NCBI GenBank assembly: GCA_039583875.1
Contig: CM077150.1
Span: 4,916,332 to 4,980,331 of the forward strand
DNA length: 64,000 bases
DNA from: Platanthera guangdongensis
Taxonomy: Eukaryota > Streptophyta > Magnoliopsida > Asparagales > Orchidaceae
Direction of reading: 5' to 3'
Made by a program: the position numbers and the translations under genes. Below are positions 1-10,900 of this stretch, in pieces. Position 1 is the stretch's first letter; every line of letters starts with the position of its first letter. The notes beneath the pieces are model-generated. The model worked only from the letters and a program-made list of their open reading frames with translations. It did no database searches and was not told the origin of the DNA.

Positions 1-1907
1 CTTGCTCCTCGCAATACTCCATGAAAACCGTCGAAGTATACTCACCGCCTCTATCGGATCGTACAGCTTTGATGTGTCTACCAGTTGCCTTCTCCACCAT
101 TACTTTGAACTTTTTGAACACCTCGAATGCCTCAGATTTTTCTTTCAAAAAATAAACCCAAGTTTTTCGCGAGAAATCATCGATAAAGAAAATGAAGTAC
201 CTTTTACCGCTGAAAGATTCGGGGGTGATTGGTCCACATATGTCGGTATGAATCAATTCGAGAATGTGTTTAGCTCGATATTCTGCCCCTTTTTGAAACG
301 AGGTTCTCGTTTGCTTGCCAAGCACACATTCTTCACAAAATTTACCCTCATAGTCCATGTCCGGCAGCCCGTGCACCATGTTCTTCTTTGCTAACCTTTT
401 TAGACCACCATGATGTAGGTGACCAAAACGGAGATGCCACAACATCGCCTTGTCTTCTACGTTGACTTGCAAACATTTTTCTCGCATGCTTCTCAAATTC
501 AGTTTGTACATCCGATTTCTTCCCATCTCGACTCGAGCAACTAGATGCCCTTGATTGTCTTTCAATTGTAGTACCCGGTTTTTCATGAATACCGAGTATC
601 CCTTCTCCATGAGTTGCCCCATGCTCAAAATATTGCTTTTAAGATCAGATACATAATAAACATTCTCGATTGACCCTTTCGTACCACCTTTTTGTAAATA
701 GTAAATCGTACATTGGTCCTTTTACTTGGATCTTTGACGCGTCTCCGAACGACACATGTCCATCTTCAACCTCTCGCAACTCCTTGAATAGGTGCTTGTG
801 CCCGCACATGTGGTTACTAGCGTCGGTATCGAGATACCATACTGTGTCGTTGTCGGAAACGGTATCTTTGTAGGCCATCAAGAGTACACCATCTTCTCTT
901 GTCTCCTCTTCCGCGACTAGATTCGCGTTTTCTTCTACCTTTTTCTCGGAATAGCATTCCTTTGCATAGTGCCCATACTTACCGCAATTATAGCACTCGA
1001 TATTTGATTTGCACTCTTTTGCGTAGTGACCATGCTTGCCGCAGTTGTAGCATTCCACATTTGAATGATTTGACCGGCCGCCTCTCCCACGACCACGTCC
1101 TCTACCTCGATAATTTTGTTGGCTTGACTGCCCCTTCTTCTCGTCATATTCACCTCGACCGCGACCTCCACTACCGCGACCATTGTTGCGACCTCCACGA
1201 CCACGCCCTCTACCTCAAAAGTTTTGAGAATAGAGTAACTTTTCGTCTTTGATTGATGCCTTGGTTTGAAGTGCTTGCTCGAGTGTCTCCTCCTCCTTTT
1301 TCTTCTTACGTTGTTCGTGTGCCTCGAGAGAACCGACAAGCTCGTCGACTGTGAGCGTCGCAAGGTCCTTTGACTCTTCTATCGCGCATACCACATTCTC
1401 AAAATTGTCGGTTAATGATCTCAAAATCTTCTCCACAACTCGCGCATCGGTTAAATCTTCACCATTACGAGTGAGTTGGTTCACCACGACTTGTACACGC
1501 GTGATGTAGTCAGATACAGTTTCCGACTCCTTCATCTTTATGCTCTCCAACTCGCCACGAAGAGTTTGAAGACGCACTTGTTTGACTCGGTCGGCACCTT
1601 TGAACATTTTTGCTAAAGTGTCCCATGCTTCTTTTGAAGTAGTTGCACCAGCAATCTTCTCAAAGCCCGACTCGTCAACGGCTCGGAACAAGAAGTAGAG
1701 AGCGGTTTTGTCTTTCTTACGTGTTTCTTTTAACTCCTTTAGCTGATTCGCCGTCTGATTGGTGTTTGTAGCCGGCTCTACATAACCGTCTTCAACTACC
1801 TCCCATGCATCTTGCGCACCGAGCAAGGCCTTCATTTGTATGCTCCAGTTCTCATAGTTTGCCTTCGTCAGTCGTGGTAAAGGCATTTGACCCGTCACAG
1901 TCACCAT
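1..1907 (-). pseudogene. Copia-1A gag-protease-integrase polyprotein, disabled
   Basis: Reading leftwards, the ATG at 1907 opens a UBN2-type Copia gag (PLPRLTKANYENWSIQMKAL). It is followed by an RGG-rich stretch, two CCHC zinc knuckles (CYNCGKHGHYAKEC and CYNCGKYGHYAKEC), the protease region WYLDTDASNHMCG and the integrase start. Compared with the second copy there is a CGA-to-TGA stop near 1215 and a one-base insertion near 717 (GGTCC versus GGCC). The protease active-site triplet is D-T-D rather than D-T/S-G. An upstream TTG that would extend the frame lies in the primer binding site and is unlikely to be used. This copy cannot make a full polyprotein. Confidence 0.88.
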
Positions 1908-1924
1908 TGGCTCTGATACCAATC

Positions 1925-2311
1925 TGTAGAGACTTTGATAACTATTTTGGTGGAAGGAAGAGAAACAAAAACAAGCTCTTTTCTACTAATCAAAGTTATT
2001 TTTTTTATTTCTTTTCACGCCCTCTTACAACCGGATAGTACTCTATTTATAGTCCTAAACAAGACTCTTAAAATTCATATTAAAAACAGCTTTAAACCAG
2101 AACAATAAATTCTGACCCTTCCTTACTAAAACTGTCATAAGACTCAAAACGTACCCCTTGGCCTTTCAGCTACAAAAAAACCTCTTGACCTTTTATTTTC
2201 AACTAACTTCCAAATTTAAAACCTCATTAAAAAACCTCTTGACCTTTTATTTTCCACTAACTTTCAAATTTAAAACCTCATTAAAAAACAACATTTAACA
2301 TTTATTCAACA
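1925..2311 (-). repeat. Copia-1A 5' LTR (387 bp)
   Basis: Begins TGTAGAGACT and ends ATTCAACA on the plus strand, with TG...CA termini. It is the same length as the two LTRs of the complete element. A 60-bp AT-rich segment ending AAAACCTCATTAAAAAA is tandemly repeated within it. Confidence 0.93.
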
Positions 2312-2465
2312 AAAACTGAGGTGGGAAGGCCCAGAGTGTAGAGACCATTTGGCATTCACCCTCTACTAATGATATTCCGCGTCCGTCGATCCTGCCCCAC
2401 AAAGAAAGAAGAGAAAAAAGATGGAGTAGTCATGATCATGAGTAAGACGACTGACAAAAAAGAGA

Positions 2466-3600
2466 TTAAATTGAGAGTCGGAAACATAAAGAACAAAGTG
2501 AGAGAGAGGGCCAGAGTGAGAGCCACATTGCCATAGCTGCAAACCAAGGTGATATTGCATTGATCACTATGATAAACTTAGAACAAGCAGTGTCTGTGTA
2601 CTGAGAAAGCTTCTGCGAAGTAATGTGATTTGTTGCCCCGGAGTCCAATGTCCAAGAGGGACTATGGGAAAAACACGAATACCTTCGTTAGAGATAAAGG
2701 AGACGAAGCAGAAAATCCGAGTAAACAGCCCCAGGAGATGTTGTAGTTCCTCACACAAGGTGTAATGTCAAAGCGGGTTGTGGTAGGAACATCCATTACA
2801 GGAGAAGTGTGGCGCCGAGAGTTGGACGACTATGGCAGAAACTCATGTTTCATATAACTGGTGGCATTCGTATGATTTGTCCAACCAAAATGAGGACACG
2901 GGCGAATGTTGTGCCCCTTGAAGAAATTCTGACCATGACGACATCCGCGAGTTCCAGTAGGTGGAGGGAGAGCTTTAGTAGAATGTTGAAGAAGGGCAGG
3001 AGAGGGTGTCATCGAGATACTAGTAGGTGAGGTCAGCTTCAAAATTATAGAGCAGGCATTGGAGAGAAAAGGAATGGTGGGAGAGGATAAGATGTTAGCA
3101 CAGACAATGCATAGATGAGGGAGGATGTGACATCAACTAGGCAATGTCAAAAACTTCCATTTGAGCTCGTTGTGTCGCGAAATCCAAAGTCGGCAGCTGG
3201 TATTGGGTTCACACCTTGACGAGGGTCTTGTATTTTGCAATAAAGGAAGTCAGGTCCCAATCCACACCATGTTCATCTGTCTGTAGGTCCGTAAGAATAT
3301 CAAACAACTGTCCTTTCCAGCGTATAGATACTGAAGTTCGTCCTACGTGGCTTTGGCAGTCTCATGGTACATAGTCATGTGATATGACTCCGTCTCCAAG
3401 GAATTCAAAAATCTAAGACTAAACCTGACCATCATCTCGGAATCATTACTCAGTAGGCTCAACAAGAATGTCACGAGTCAGATGATGAAGCAACCCCTTA
3501 GTTTGAAGGACACGACGCACCGAATGAACCCATTCAAGAATTTGTTTTCTTCCCAATGAGGGAGATGGTGGAAATGTGTAGTTCTTCGCAGACATCAGAG
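2466..3600 (-). pseudogene. Copia-2A gag-protease remnant
   Basis: Scattered minus-strand frames match Copia gag (near 3430-3600) and aspartic protease (WTLDSGATNHIT-like near 2620-2660, then a segment with SKFIIVINAISP). The frame is broken at least between 2560 and 2650 and in the gag. No start-to-stop frame survives, so it is a fossil coding region, not a gene. Confidence 0.7.
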
Positions 3601-4413
3601 GGAGATGTCAGAACAAGAGTTGTCGGAATGTTGGACAAGACGGACGCAACATTTGTACGAATAGGATTAGACATAGGTGGAAGGAAGTAAGAGGGGGGTT
3701 GATGAGTACAGTAGGAAGGGAGAGTACCCTTGATGCAGGGTGGCAGCGAGCTTGAAGTCAGAGGAGGGGAGCAACGGCTTCGGGATTGATGGTAACGACG
3801 AGCACTAGGAGGGAGGTAACTGTGAGTTCGGAAACTGAGAGGTTGGTGAGTAAAGAGAGAAGGGGTGAGTACCCCCGGTGCAGGGTGGTAGTGAGCTTGG
3901 AATCAAAGAAGTAGAGCAGTGGTTGCGGGAAAGACGGTGGTTGCGAGTGTTGGGAGGTAGGCCGCCGCGAGTTCGAAAGTTGCGACCACGGGAGCTCTGG
4001 ATGCGAGAGTCTGTGATTGCTGAAACAAGATTGCGATTCGAGCACAAGAAGCAGAGGAACTACAAGCAAAGAAGGTGGAAGTATTTGCGCCTAGCCTAGA
4101 GAGGAGCTCCGATTTCGGTGACTTAGGGAAACAACGAGACATGTGGAATAAGGCGAGCATACGAGTTAAAAGGGGTGCATTCCACGAATACTGAGGACAG
4201 GCAGTGAGTGCACGGGATTTCGGCTGGCCTATAAAAGATGGGCTGGGATGGATAATTTGTGAAGACATTCGGGCGCGAAAATGGAGCAAGTATGCAGATG
4301 GAGGTGGCGAGTATCTAAAATAAAAACAAGGATGGAAAAAGTAACTCAATTGGCGAGAGACCGAGTTCAATCGTCAAGAGTCCGATTCGGGGAATCGTGC
4401 GGCTCTGATACAA

Positions 4414-4591
4414 TGTAGAAAAAGAAATGTAAAATTCCAATATTTTATTACTTCACATAAAAACTTATAATACAAGTATTTGTACACAAATTTACAAGGA
4501 GTGAAAAATCAACTTCAAACCAAGATGTGCAACTAATCTATACATGAAAAAATGGGTCTTTGCATGAGCCTTTTTACATAGCTCTTCAACA
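4414..4591 (-). repeat. Copia-2A 5' LTR (178 bp)
   Basis: Starts TGTAGAAAAAG directly after the degraded primer binding site and ends CTCTTCAACA. The last 60 bp (CTAATCTATACATGAAAAAA...) align with the LTR at 33824-34007, showing that the two are diverged members of one short-LTR family. Confidence 0.75.
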
Positions 4592-5340
4592 CAATATTAC
4601 ACGCGATAAATAAATTTAATATATGTATGTATGTATATATATATATCCCTATTCAATTTTGAGGCTGCTTTATTTTTTTATTTCTAAATGTCAAAACTAA
4701 TGTCAATTGCCAAACCCGCTTTACTTTTTTTGTTTTTCTAACGTGCTCCATAAGGCCAAGAAACTGACGCCATACCCTTCCATGCCATTGGGCTTGAAGC
4801 CCACAGATCGAGTAGTCAAGGTAGAGAGTTATTCCAGAAAACTTTATCCAGCTACAACAAGTGGATCTCCTTGAAATGCAACGATTTTTTCTCCTGCTAG
4901 GGCCTAGGAGGCAGTGAACATCTGAGACACCGGTAGAAGCTTCAGATGTTTTTGTGTGTAAAACACAATGGCTGAGTTGGAAAATTTTAAACAAACACGG
5001 GTAAAACCAGAAATGCTAAAAAATGACACCAAAGAAATCATTACATTATAGAAAGGATTGAAGTGACATCTATTAAAGAACAAATCAAAAATAGATTTTT
5101 GTGGCCTGGATACCTACAAAGAAATGTAAAAAAACAGTAATTCATAAATGATAAAAGTTGTTCATATGATATGCCAAGATTATATTTGGTAACCTTAATC
5201 AGTGACAGAGATGGCATTAAACACAATGGATTATTATTTTACTACAAACAATTAATTTCACATCTTATAATGTCACAAATAGACATATGGATCAACAAAA
5301 ATAATGCATAAATAAGAAACTAGTAGTAGAAATGGCGTAC
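4592..5340. other. AT-rich DNA beyond the last recognised PUS7 exon
   Basis: Contains a (TA)n run near 4633-4646 and no convincing coding region. PUS7 should end a few codons after its exon at 5341-5620, so its terminal exon and 3' untranslated region probably lie here. I could not fix the acceptor. The duplicated block starts at 5109, so any terminal exon left of 5109 has no counterpart in the second copy. Confidence 0.5.
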
Positions 5341-7982
5341 CGAGGTTGATGATTTGAGCAACTCTCTAATAGCCATTGTAGCATAACACGAAGCAGGGAG
5401 AGTAAACCGCAATTTCAAAGCCACCTTGGGATCGGAACCATGACATTCCACTTGATCAATCATCGGATTTTTATCATCAGACACAAAATTTACTTTTTCA
5501 TCCAGACTCGCAGAAATTGAGCTCTTGTCTGTCACCAAATCGGTGGATTTTAGTCTAGAAATGATATCCAGGTCTGTTTCTGCCAAGTCTTCATTGTTAT
5601 TTGTATAAGTTAGCAATTCCCTGTAATGATGCACATCAAAAACTCCATATTTTTCCATGATAATTCTTTTGGGAGTTCAAAATAGTTTACTCACCAGGTA
5701 TAGTCTATAGGGCGCTGGAAAACACGTCTATAATCCCCAGTCATGTTAGAGATTGAGAATTCCCTTCAGGTTGGACCAAAATGATCAGTTCAAATAGGAA
5801 AGATAAGTGGACTAATTTTCATGGAAAACTTCGAGCACCAATTATTTAGGGTTTGTTTAGGATAATTGTGGCGTTTGAGTAGTGATGGTAGCAAACAATG
5901 GTGGAGATTAACTTTTGTTTGAAACTTTCATCTTTTCTTATCCAAATTCCACTTTCTGGGGTCGAGCCTTTACGATCGCTATTGTGTGACCCTCCTACAT
6001 GATTGTGGTGACGTTTTGACTTACAACCATGCTTAAGAAAAATAGTATTCGTCACTGCATTTACCCAAATGCTGCAAGTGTTTTTTATATACGCTCTCAC
6101 AACAACAACCATTCTCTCACCGCTTCCCACACCAAGCTCTTAATACCATCAAGTAAAAAATATATTGCAGCAACTTACTTGACAGCATGAACACTTTCTG
6201 TCAAACTGATCGAATCCTGAGACAAAAATTGGAAGAAAAAAACAGAATCAAATATTATAATGGATGCTAATCATAAAATACATGCATTATCTAATTTATT
6301 AACAGATCCTGTGAGATAAAGTACAGAAATTGCTTGGTTCTGATGCCCGGAGAATCTTTAGAAAGAGATTTACAACTGCTTCACGGGCAGGAGTATCAGG
6401 AATTCATGTCAAAACATTGAGATGATTTCATTTAAATTCATTAAGGGATGTTGGTTTGTTGGAAAAAAACTTCCAAAAAGCTATTACAGACCACAAATCA
6501 ATTCTAAGATTAAATTTAAAATATCCCTATAGCTGGGATAATTACCATTCACTACAAAAATAACAAATGGACTTTGATCAGAAAATATCATTTTTCACAA
6601 ACGAGATGGGACGCTGTGTTAGATATCAGCATCCCTGTTCTAATATATCATCATTATATTAGCCTTATCTGAATTATTTGGGGTCGGTTCAGTGAGTCCA
6701 CTTTTTTCATTCAGTACTAGCAATAGAGCTGATCAAGTATAATCTCATGGCAACCAAAGTCATAAACCCTCACTGTTCATATGCCAATGGTTATTGTCTA
6801 TTCAAACAATTTTGAAGGCTAAAACTGTTTAAGTTACATGTACACTAGTAAGTGGGAAGCCTTCTGGAGAATCAATTGCTCAGCTGATGATAAATGAAGA
6901 CGGTAAAATAACCATCTAAAATTAAACAAAATGTACTGCCAGTTTTCATGTAAAAGACTTGGATAAAAACTTATAAAATAGCAGGCTAGAAGAAAAGAGA
7001 AAAGGTTAGGAAGAACAATAGATAAGTGAAAAAAAACATAGTATTCAATTTACACAAACAATAATTCAAAAAGTACAAGTCAAAACATTGGGATAGGGTT
7101 GACAATATTAGAACCTTTTTTTAAAAGAATGACTTAAAGGCATGGTCAAACAATAATCAGCGCATAAAAATTCTCACAAATTTTTAAGAAAATAAATTGA
7201 AAATGCACCAAAAATGACTTGGTCTGCCTACCTTCTTAGCTAAATCATGAAAAAATTCGGATATGTCATTGTCTGGGTATATTATCCTTGATCTGCACCC
7301 AAGTTAAAATAATGACAGTAATGATAATAGTAGAGAGGAAAGAAACAATGTTCAAATTTAAATAGACTGAGTACCATAAGAGCTCACCCGGGTAAAGGAA
7401 GTACAATATCTTCAAATGTATAAGTACCTTTAGACAGATCATCCGAATTTATAATCTGGATCAACATATTGCAAACTAAGAATAATGCACTGCACGACAT
7501 ATAGTAGTGACAAGAACAGAATATGACTACCTAGCAGATAATTATTAACAGTACAACCAAGGTTGTCAGGATCGAGATTGGATCAGATAGGATGCTAGGA
7601 TTGGATCGATGATCAATTTACAAAATCTGGATCGATTTATAAAATCTGGATAGTAGGATCGTAAGATCCTATGATCCGGATCGTGATCCTGACAATCATG
7701 AGTACAACGACAAGCTATAGACTTGATTTAGTTTTCTTAGTTTGAAGTTCTCATTAAAAGAACAAAAGGAAAGATGTTGATCGGTGCATAGAATATTTTT
7801 ATAATGATAGCAGACCTTCACACGTTGAATCTTTTCTTCGGGAAGTAATACATCCGGGAAACCGTTATCATCCTCTCCATCATCACATTCATATTTAGGT
7901 TCAACGCAATCAAAAGAAGCCAGTTTCTCAACACTGTCACCCTTGCAGAACACCAGATCTCCAATCACAACCTGTTCAATAC
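5341..7982 (-). CDS. PUS7: PUS7 3' exon cluster (six exons), copy A
   Basis: Six exons: 7816-7982, 7388-7455, 7232-7292, 6179-6216, 5695-5763 and 5341-5620. Phases add up exactly and donors are GT. The 167-bp exon starts after ATTAG and reads [15 protein letters not shown], continuing the upstream KY(G). The 280-bp exon starts after TTACAG with (W)ELLTYT and ends at the donor TCG|GTACGC after RELLKSSTS. The Met at 5658 is intronic and is not a start. The conserved TruD C-terminal segment [16 protein letters not shown] is complete. One more short exon is expected further left. The cluster is duplicated at 51281-53941. Confidence 0.9.
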
Positions 7983-10900
7983 CTAATGTTTAAAGGAGGT
8001 TTTAGTGAGGGAGAACTTACATAACTCATATCATCACATGCACCAAAATAGTTGAGACTACTTGTATGAAATTTAGAGGAAGACTGAAGCTTTTGCTACA
8101 GTGTAAAATACTACCTATTACAGAATATGGTCAAAGAGGCATAACTCAACATCCAAAGATATTAAGTAGATTAAAAGCACTTCAAATGTCTATTTATAAC
8201 ATGCATGATCACCTTCTTGTTTGAAACTAACACTTTTGAACAACTGTAGATGCACATGCAAATCAATCATGCTGGAAATATCTGAAGTTGCCGTGGCGTC
8301 CTTTGAATGAAGGATGATGGTATGCTCTCCCAAAATTCAAATAAAGAAATTCTTTTTAATTCTCATGTTCAAAAGAAATGTGACCTCAACAGCTAGTCGG
8401 CTATATAAAAAGCATTTTAGAGGAGTTAACTATCAGTCTTCAATAAATTAATATGCACTAACAATATGCTATGGATCTTTGGAAGTTGCACGAAGAAAGG
8501 TAAGAGGTGGAGATGACGGTGGCAGAGATACTACGGAGCCTTGCCGCGGCTGCCTAAGCGGGGTGTGCTTGAGAGAGAGAGCTTCCAAGATCTCTTTTAG
8601 GGTTAGGGAAAATAGAGTTTTTTCATTCATGTCAATACAAGACTCACTGGGTTCTTTAAATACGACTTACAATCCACACAAAAAGGAAACAATGTCAAAG
8701 GAAATAACGATAAACATGGACATGCGACTAAAAAGGACATCTCATAAAGACAAGACATAAATACCGACGTCATGTAAGGACACAACTCTAAGACAGGATA
8801 AAAACATATTAAGAAATAATTAATACTAAATAACGTCATTAAAGGACCTGTAACATCTCTCTCGCCTTGCAAAAACGAGTTAGTCCTCAAGCTCGAGGGA
8901 GATCAATAGTGTTCGTGTCAGCCGCGAGTGTACTGTTCGTCGCAGTTAAAACATAAGCTCTTTGCGCGCCGTTTTACCATCTCGTCCCGAGATAGTTTAC
9001 GGACTAGTGGACTTGTCCCTCGGTACATCCTGGTTGAATACCAGTGTCGGTGGGCAAATAGGCCCCTTGTGCCAATTGGAGGCGACGGTCACATAGCCTG
9101 GCCAGACTCATAGCAGTTACTAAGTCTAGAGGAGCCTCAAATTCGACATCAACTCGCAGGAGTTCGCGAAGCCTGACAGTGAAGATGGTGACCTGCATCT
9201 CTGGGGACAGTGTGACATGTGTCAGAAGAAGTTGAAACTTGTCCAGATAATCATCACGGAGCTCGTCTGACAGAGTGTTATGAGGGCACCGAGGGGTTGT
9301 TGCGGATTGGAGGGCCAAAACGCATGTTGGAAAATCGCTTGAAGTCGTTCCACGTCAGACCTGGCTGATCAGTAAAGAGACGAGTGACCCAAAGTAAGGC
9401 CGAGTTGAGAAGGTGTAAGGAAGCCAGAGGAAGTCATTCAGCTACAAGAGTTTGTTGATGACCAAAGAATTGTTCGCACCCGGTGAGGCAACCCAAGGGA
9501 TCTGTTTTCCCATCGTAGGTGGGGAATTCCAACTGGGTATAGCGCGGCGGAATAGCGACTTCGGGGCATAAGAGGATTTGCGGTGGCGTCTCACGGTGGA
9601 GCGGCAGTAGCAGAACTTTACTGTTGTTGGCGTGATCTGTGGGCGGGGTGGTAGCCACGAGGGGTTCTGTTGTGAATCCATTAAGCTTGGTGGTGAGGGT
9701 TGTCATGTCGTCCTAATGACGTGTGTTGGCATCTCGAAAGCGTGCTTCTACCACTTGAAGGCGTGCAAACATGGCGGATATAACTGTGTATATCCGATTC
9801 ATAGCATCCAAGAAGTCGGCCAAGTCTCCCATATTGTGGATGGAGGTCGCACGGGATAAGTAGCGTGTGACGGGACGGCTAGATTGCTCGGGCGCGGCAG
9901 CTTGGGTGTTGTCGCAAAAGACGCGTCGTCGCCCAATGTTGACAACAAAATATACTCTGATGTTATGTTTATTTTGGAGGCAAGCAATTTGATGTGGTCT
10001 GGCTGTCTTGGGGGGTTAAATAAATTGACACTAATTCCTAGACGACGCTGCCAGGGCTCAAGAAAACAGTAGACATTCGTTTCGTTTTGCAGAGGCGGTA
10101 ATGCCGATGTTTCCTTGTGCAGGAGACGCGTCTTTGAGCGTGAATGTCGTGCGGAACAGGTGTTAAGCACGAATATCGTGCAAAAACACCAGCGCCGAAT
10201 GTTGCGCACCGAGGCGTGCGTTTGTTGATGCCGGACGTCGAGGGAGAAGAGGATCTGCATTGGCAGTGGGAGAACACAGCTGCTGGGTCACGAAGCAGTG
10301 GCGATGCTCCGGAGATTGTTGTCGATATTGAGGAAGGCACCACGTGGAGGAAGTTCGGAGCGTCGGTTGTTGTTGTCGTCAAACTCAGAGGAGAGTCGGG
10401 GCAACGAGAGGCGTCGGCTGTCTGAGCGGTTGACTGGAGTGACACAGGCGGTGATGTGATTGATCGAGAGTGGCGGTTGACAGGAATGACAAAGGCGGTG
10501 ATGCGATCGATCAAGAGTGGCGATCGACTGGAAGAAGGGCGTTGTTGTTGGTGGGGCTTGATCGTTGCTGCTGGACGAGGAGAAAATCGGAGACCGGGCC
10601 GACGCTGGGGACGTCGACTTGCTCCAGCGGAACTGACGCCGACGGCTGCAGAATGTCGGTTGGAAGAAGCCGAAGGGGAAGATACAGGCTCTTTGAAATC
10701 ACAGCGGAAGTAACAATCCAAGGATGGAGTGGATCTGACACTGATAGGAAGAAGAGGGAGGAGAGAAAGCTAAGAGAAGACTAAGGAGAAATTAGGGTAA
10801 GAGAGGAGGAGAAAGAGGAATACCTTGATAATGATATGCATGCTCCCAAGATCGGTTCAGCCCCCAGCGTCGACTTCTAGATGGAGGGGGTTGAACCAGA

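Larger units (their letters stand above)
1..2311 (-). mobile_element. Copia-1 copy A, Ty1/Copia retrotransposon, 5' half (cut by window edge)
   Basis: The right-hand end of a minus-strand Copia element. It comprises the 5' LTR (1925-2311), a tRNA-iMet primer binding site (1909-1921, TGGTATCAGAGCC read on the minus strand), and gag, zinc knuckles, protease and the start of integrase running off the left edge. It is nearly identical to the complete copy at 36603-41467. The base run AAAAC that follows the LTR at 2312-2316 is the target-site duplication seen on both sides of that complete copy. It sits inside the older Copia-2 at the same position as in the second copy, so the insertion predates the duplication. 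Confidence 0.93.
2312..4591 (-). mobile_element. Copia-2 copy A, older Ty1/Copia element, 5' portion
   Basis: Minus-strand Copia remnant into which Copia-1 was inserted. From right to left it has a 5' LTR (4414-4591), a degraded iMet primer binding site (4401-4412), an untranslated leader, gag and protease. The protease motif DSGATNHIT is readable near 2620-2648. A gag segment with NYTFPPSPSLGRKQ and a downstream LLHHLTRDILVE lies near 3430-3600. Frames are broken by many stops. The part 2312-3223 is duplicated at 41468-42380; the part 3224-4591 has no second copy in this window. Confidence 0.82.

Noticed and set aside
2..394. Plus-strand open frame of 130 codons (and its twin at 39162-39554)
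   Set aside because: Antisense to Copia-1 integrase; the real coding text is on the minus strand.
5846..6130. 94-codon frame duplicated at 51786-52070
   Set aside because: Lies in a PUS7 intron between exons at 5763 and 6179; conservation between copies only reflects the recent duplication.
6640..6750. Possible RTE LINE 3' end (TTATTTGGGGTCGGTTCA)
   Set aside because: Short and diverged, with no target duplication seen.
8479..8760. 93-codon plus-strand frame duplicated at 54436-54717
   Set aside because: It is LTR sequence of Gypsy-0.
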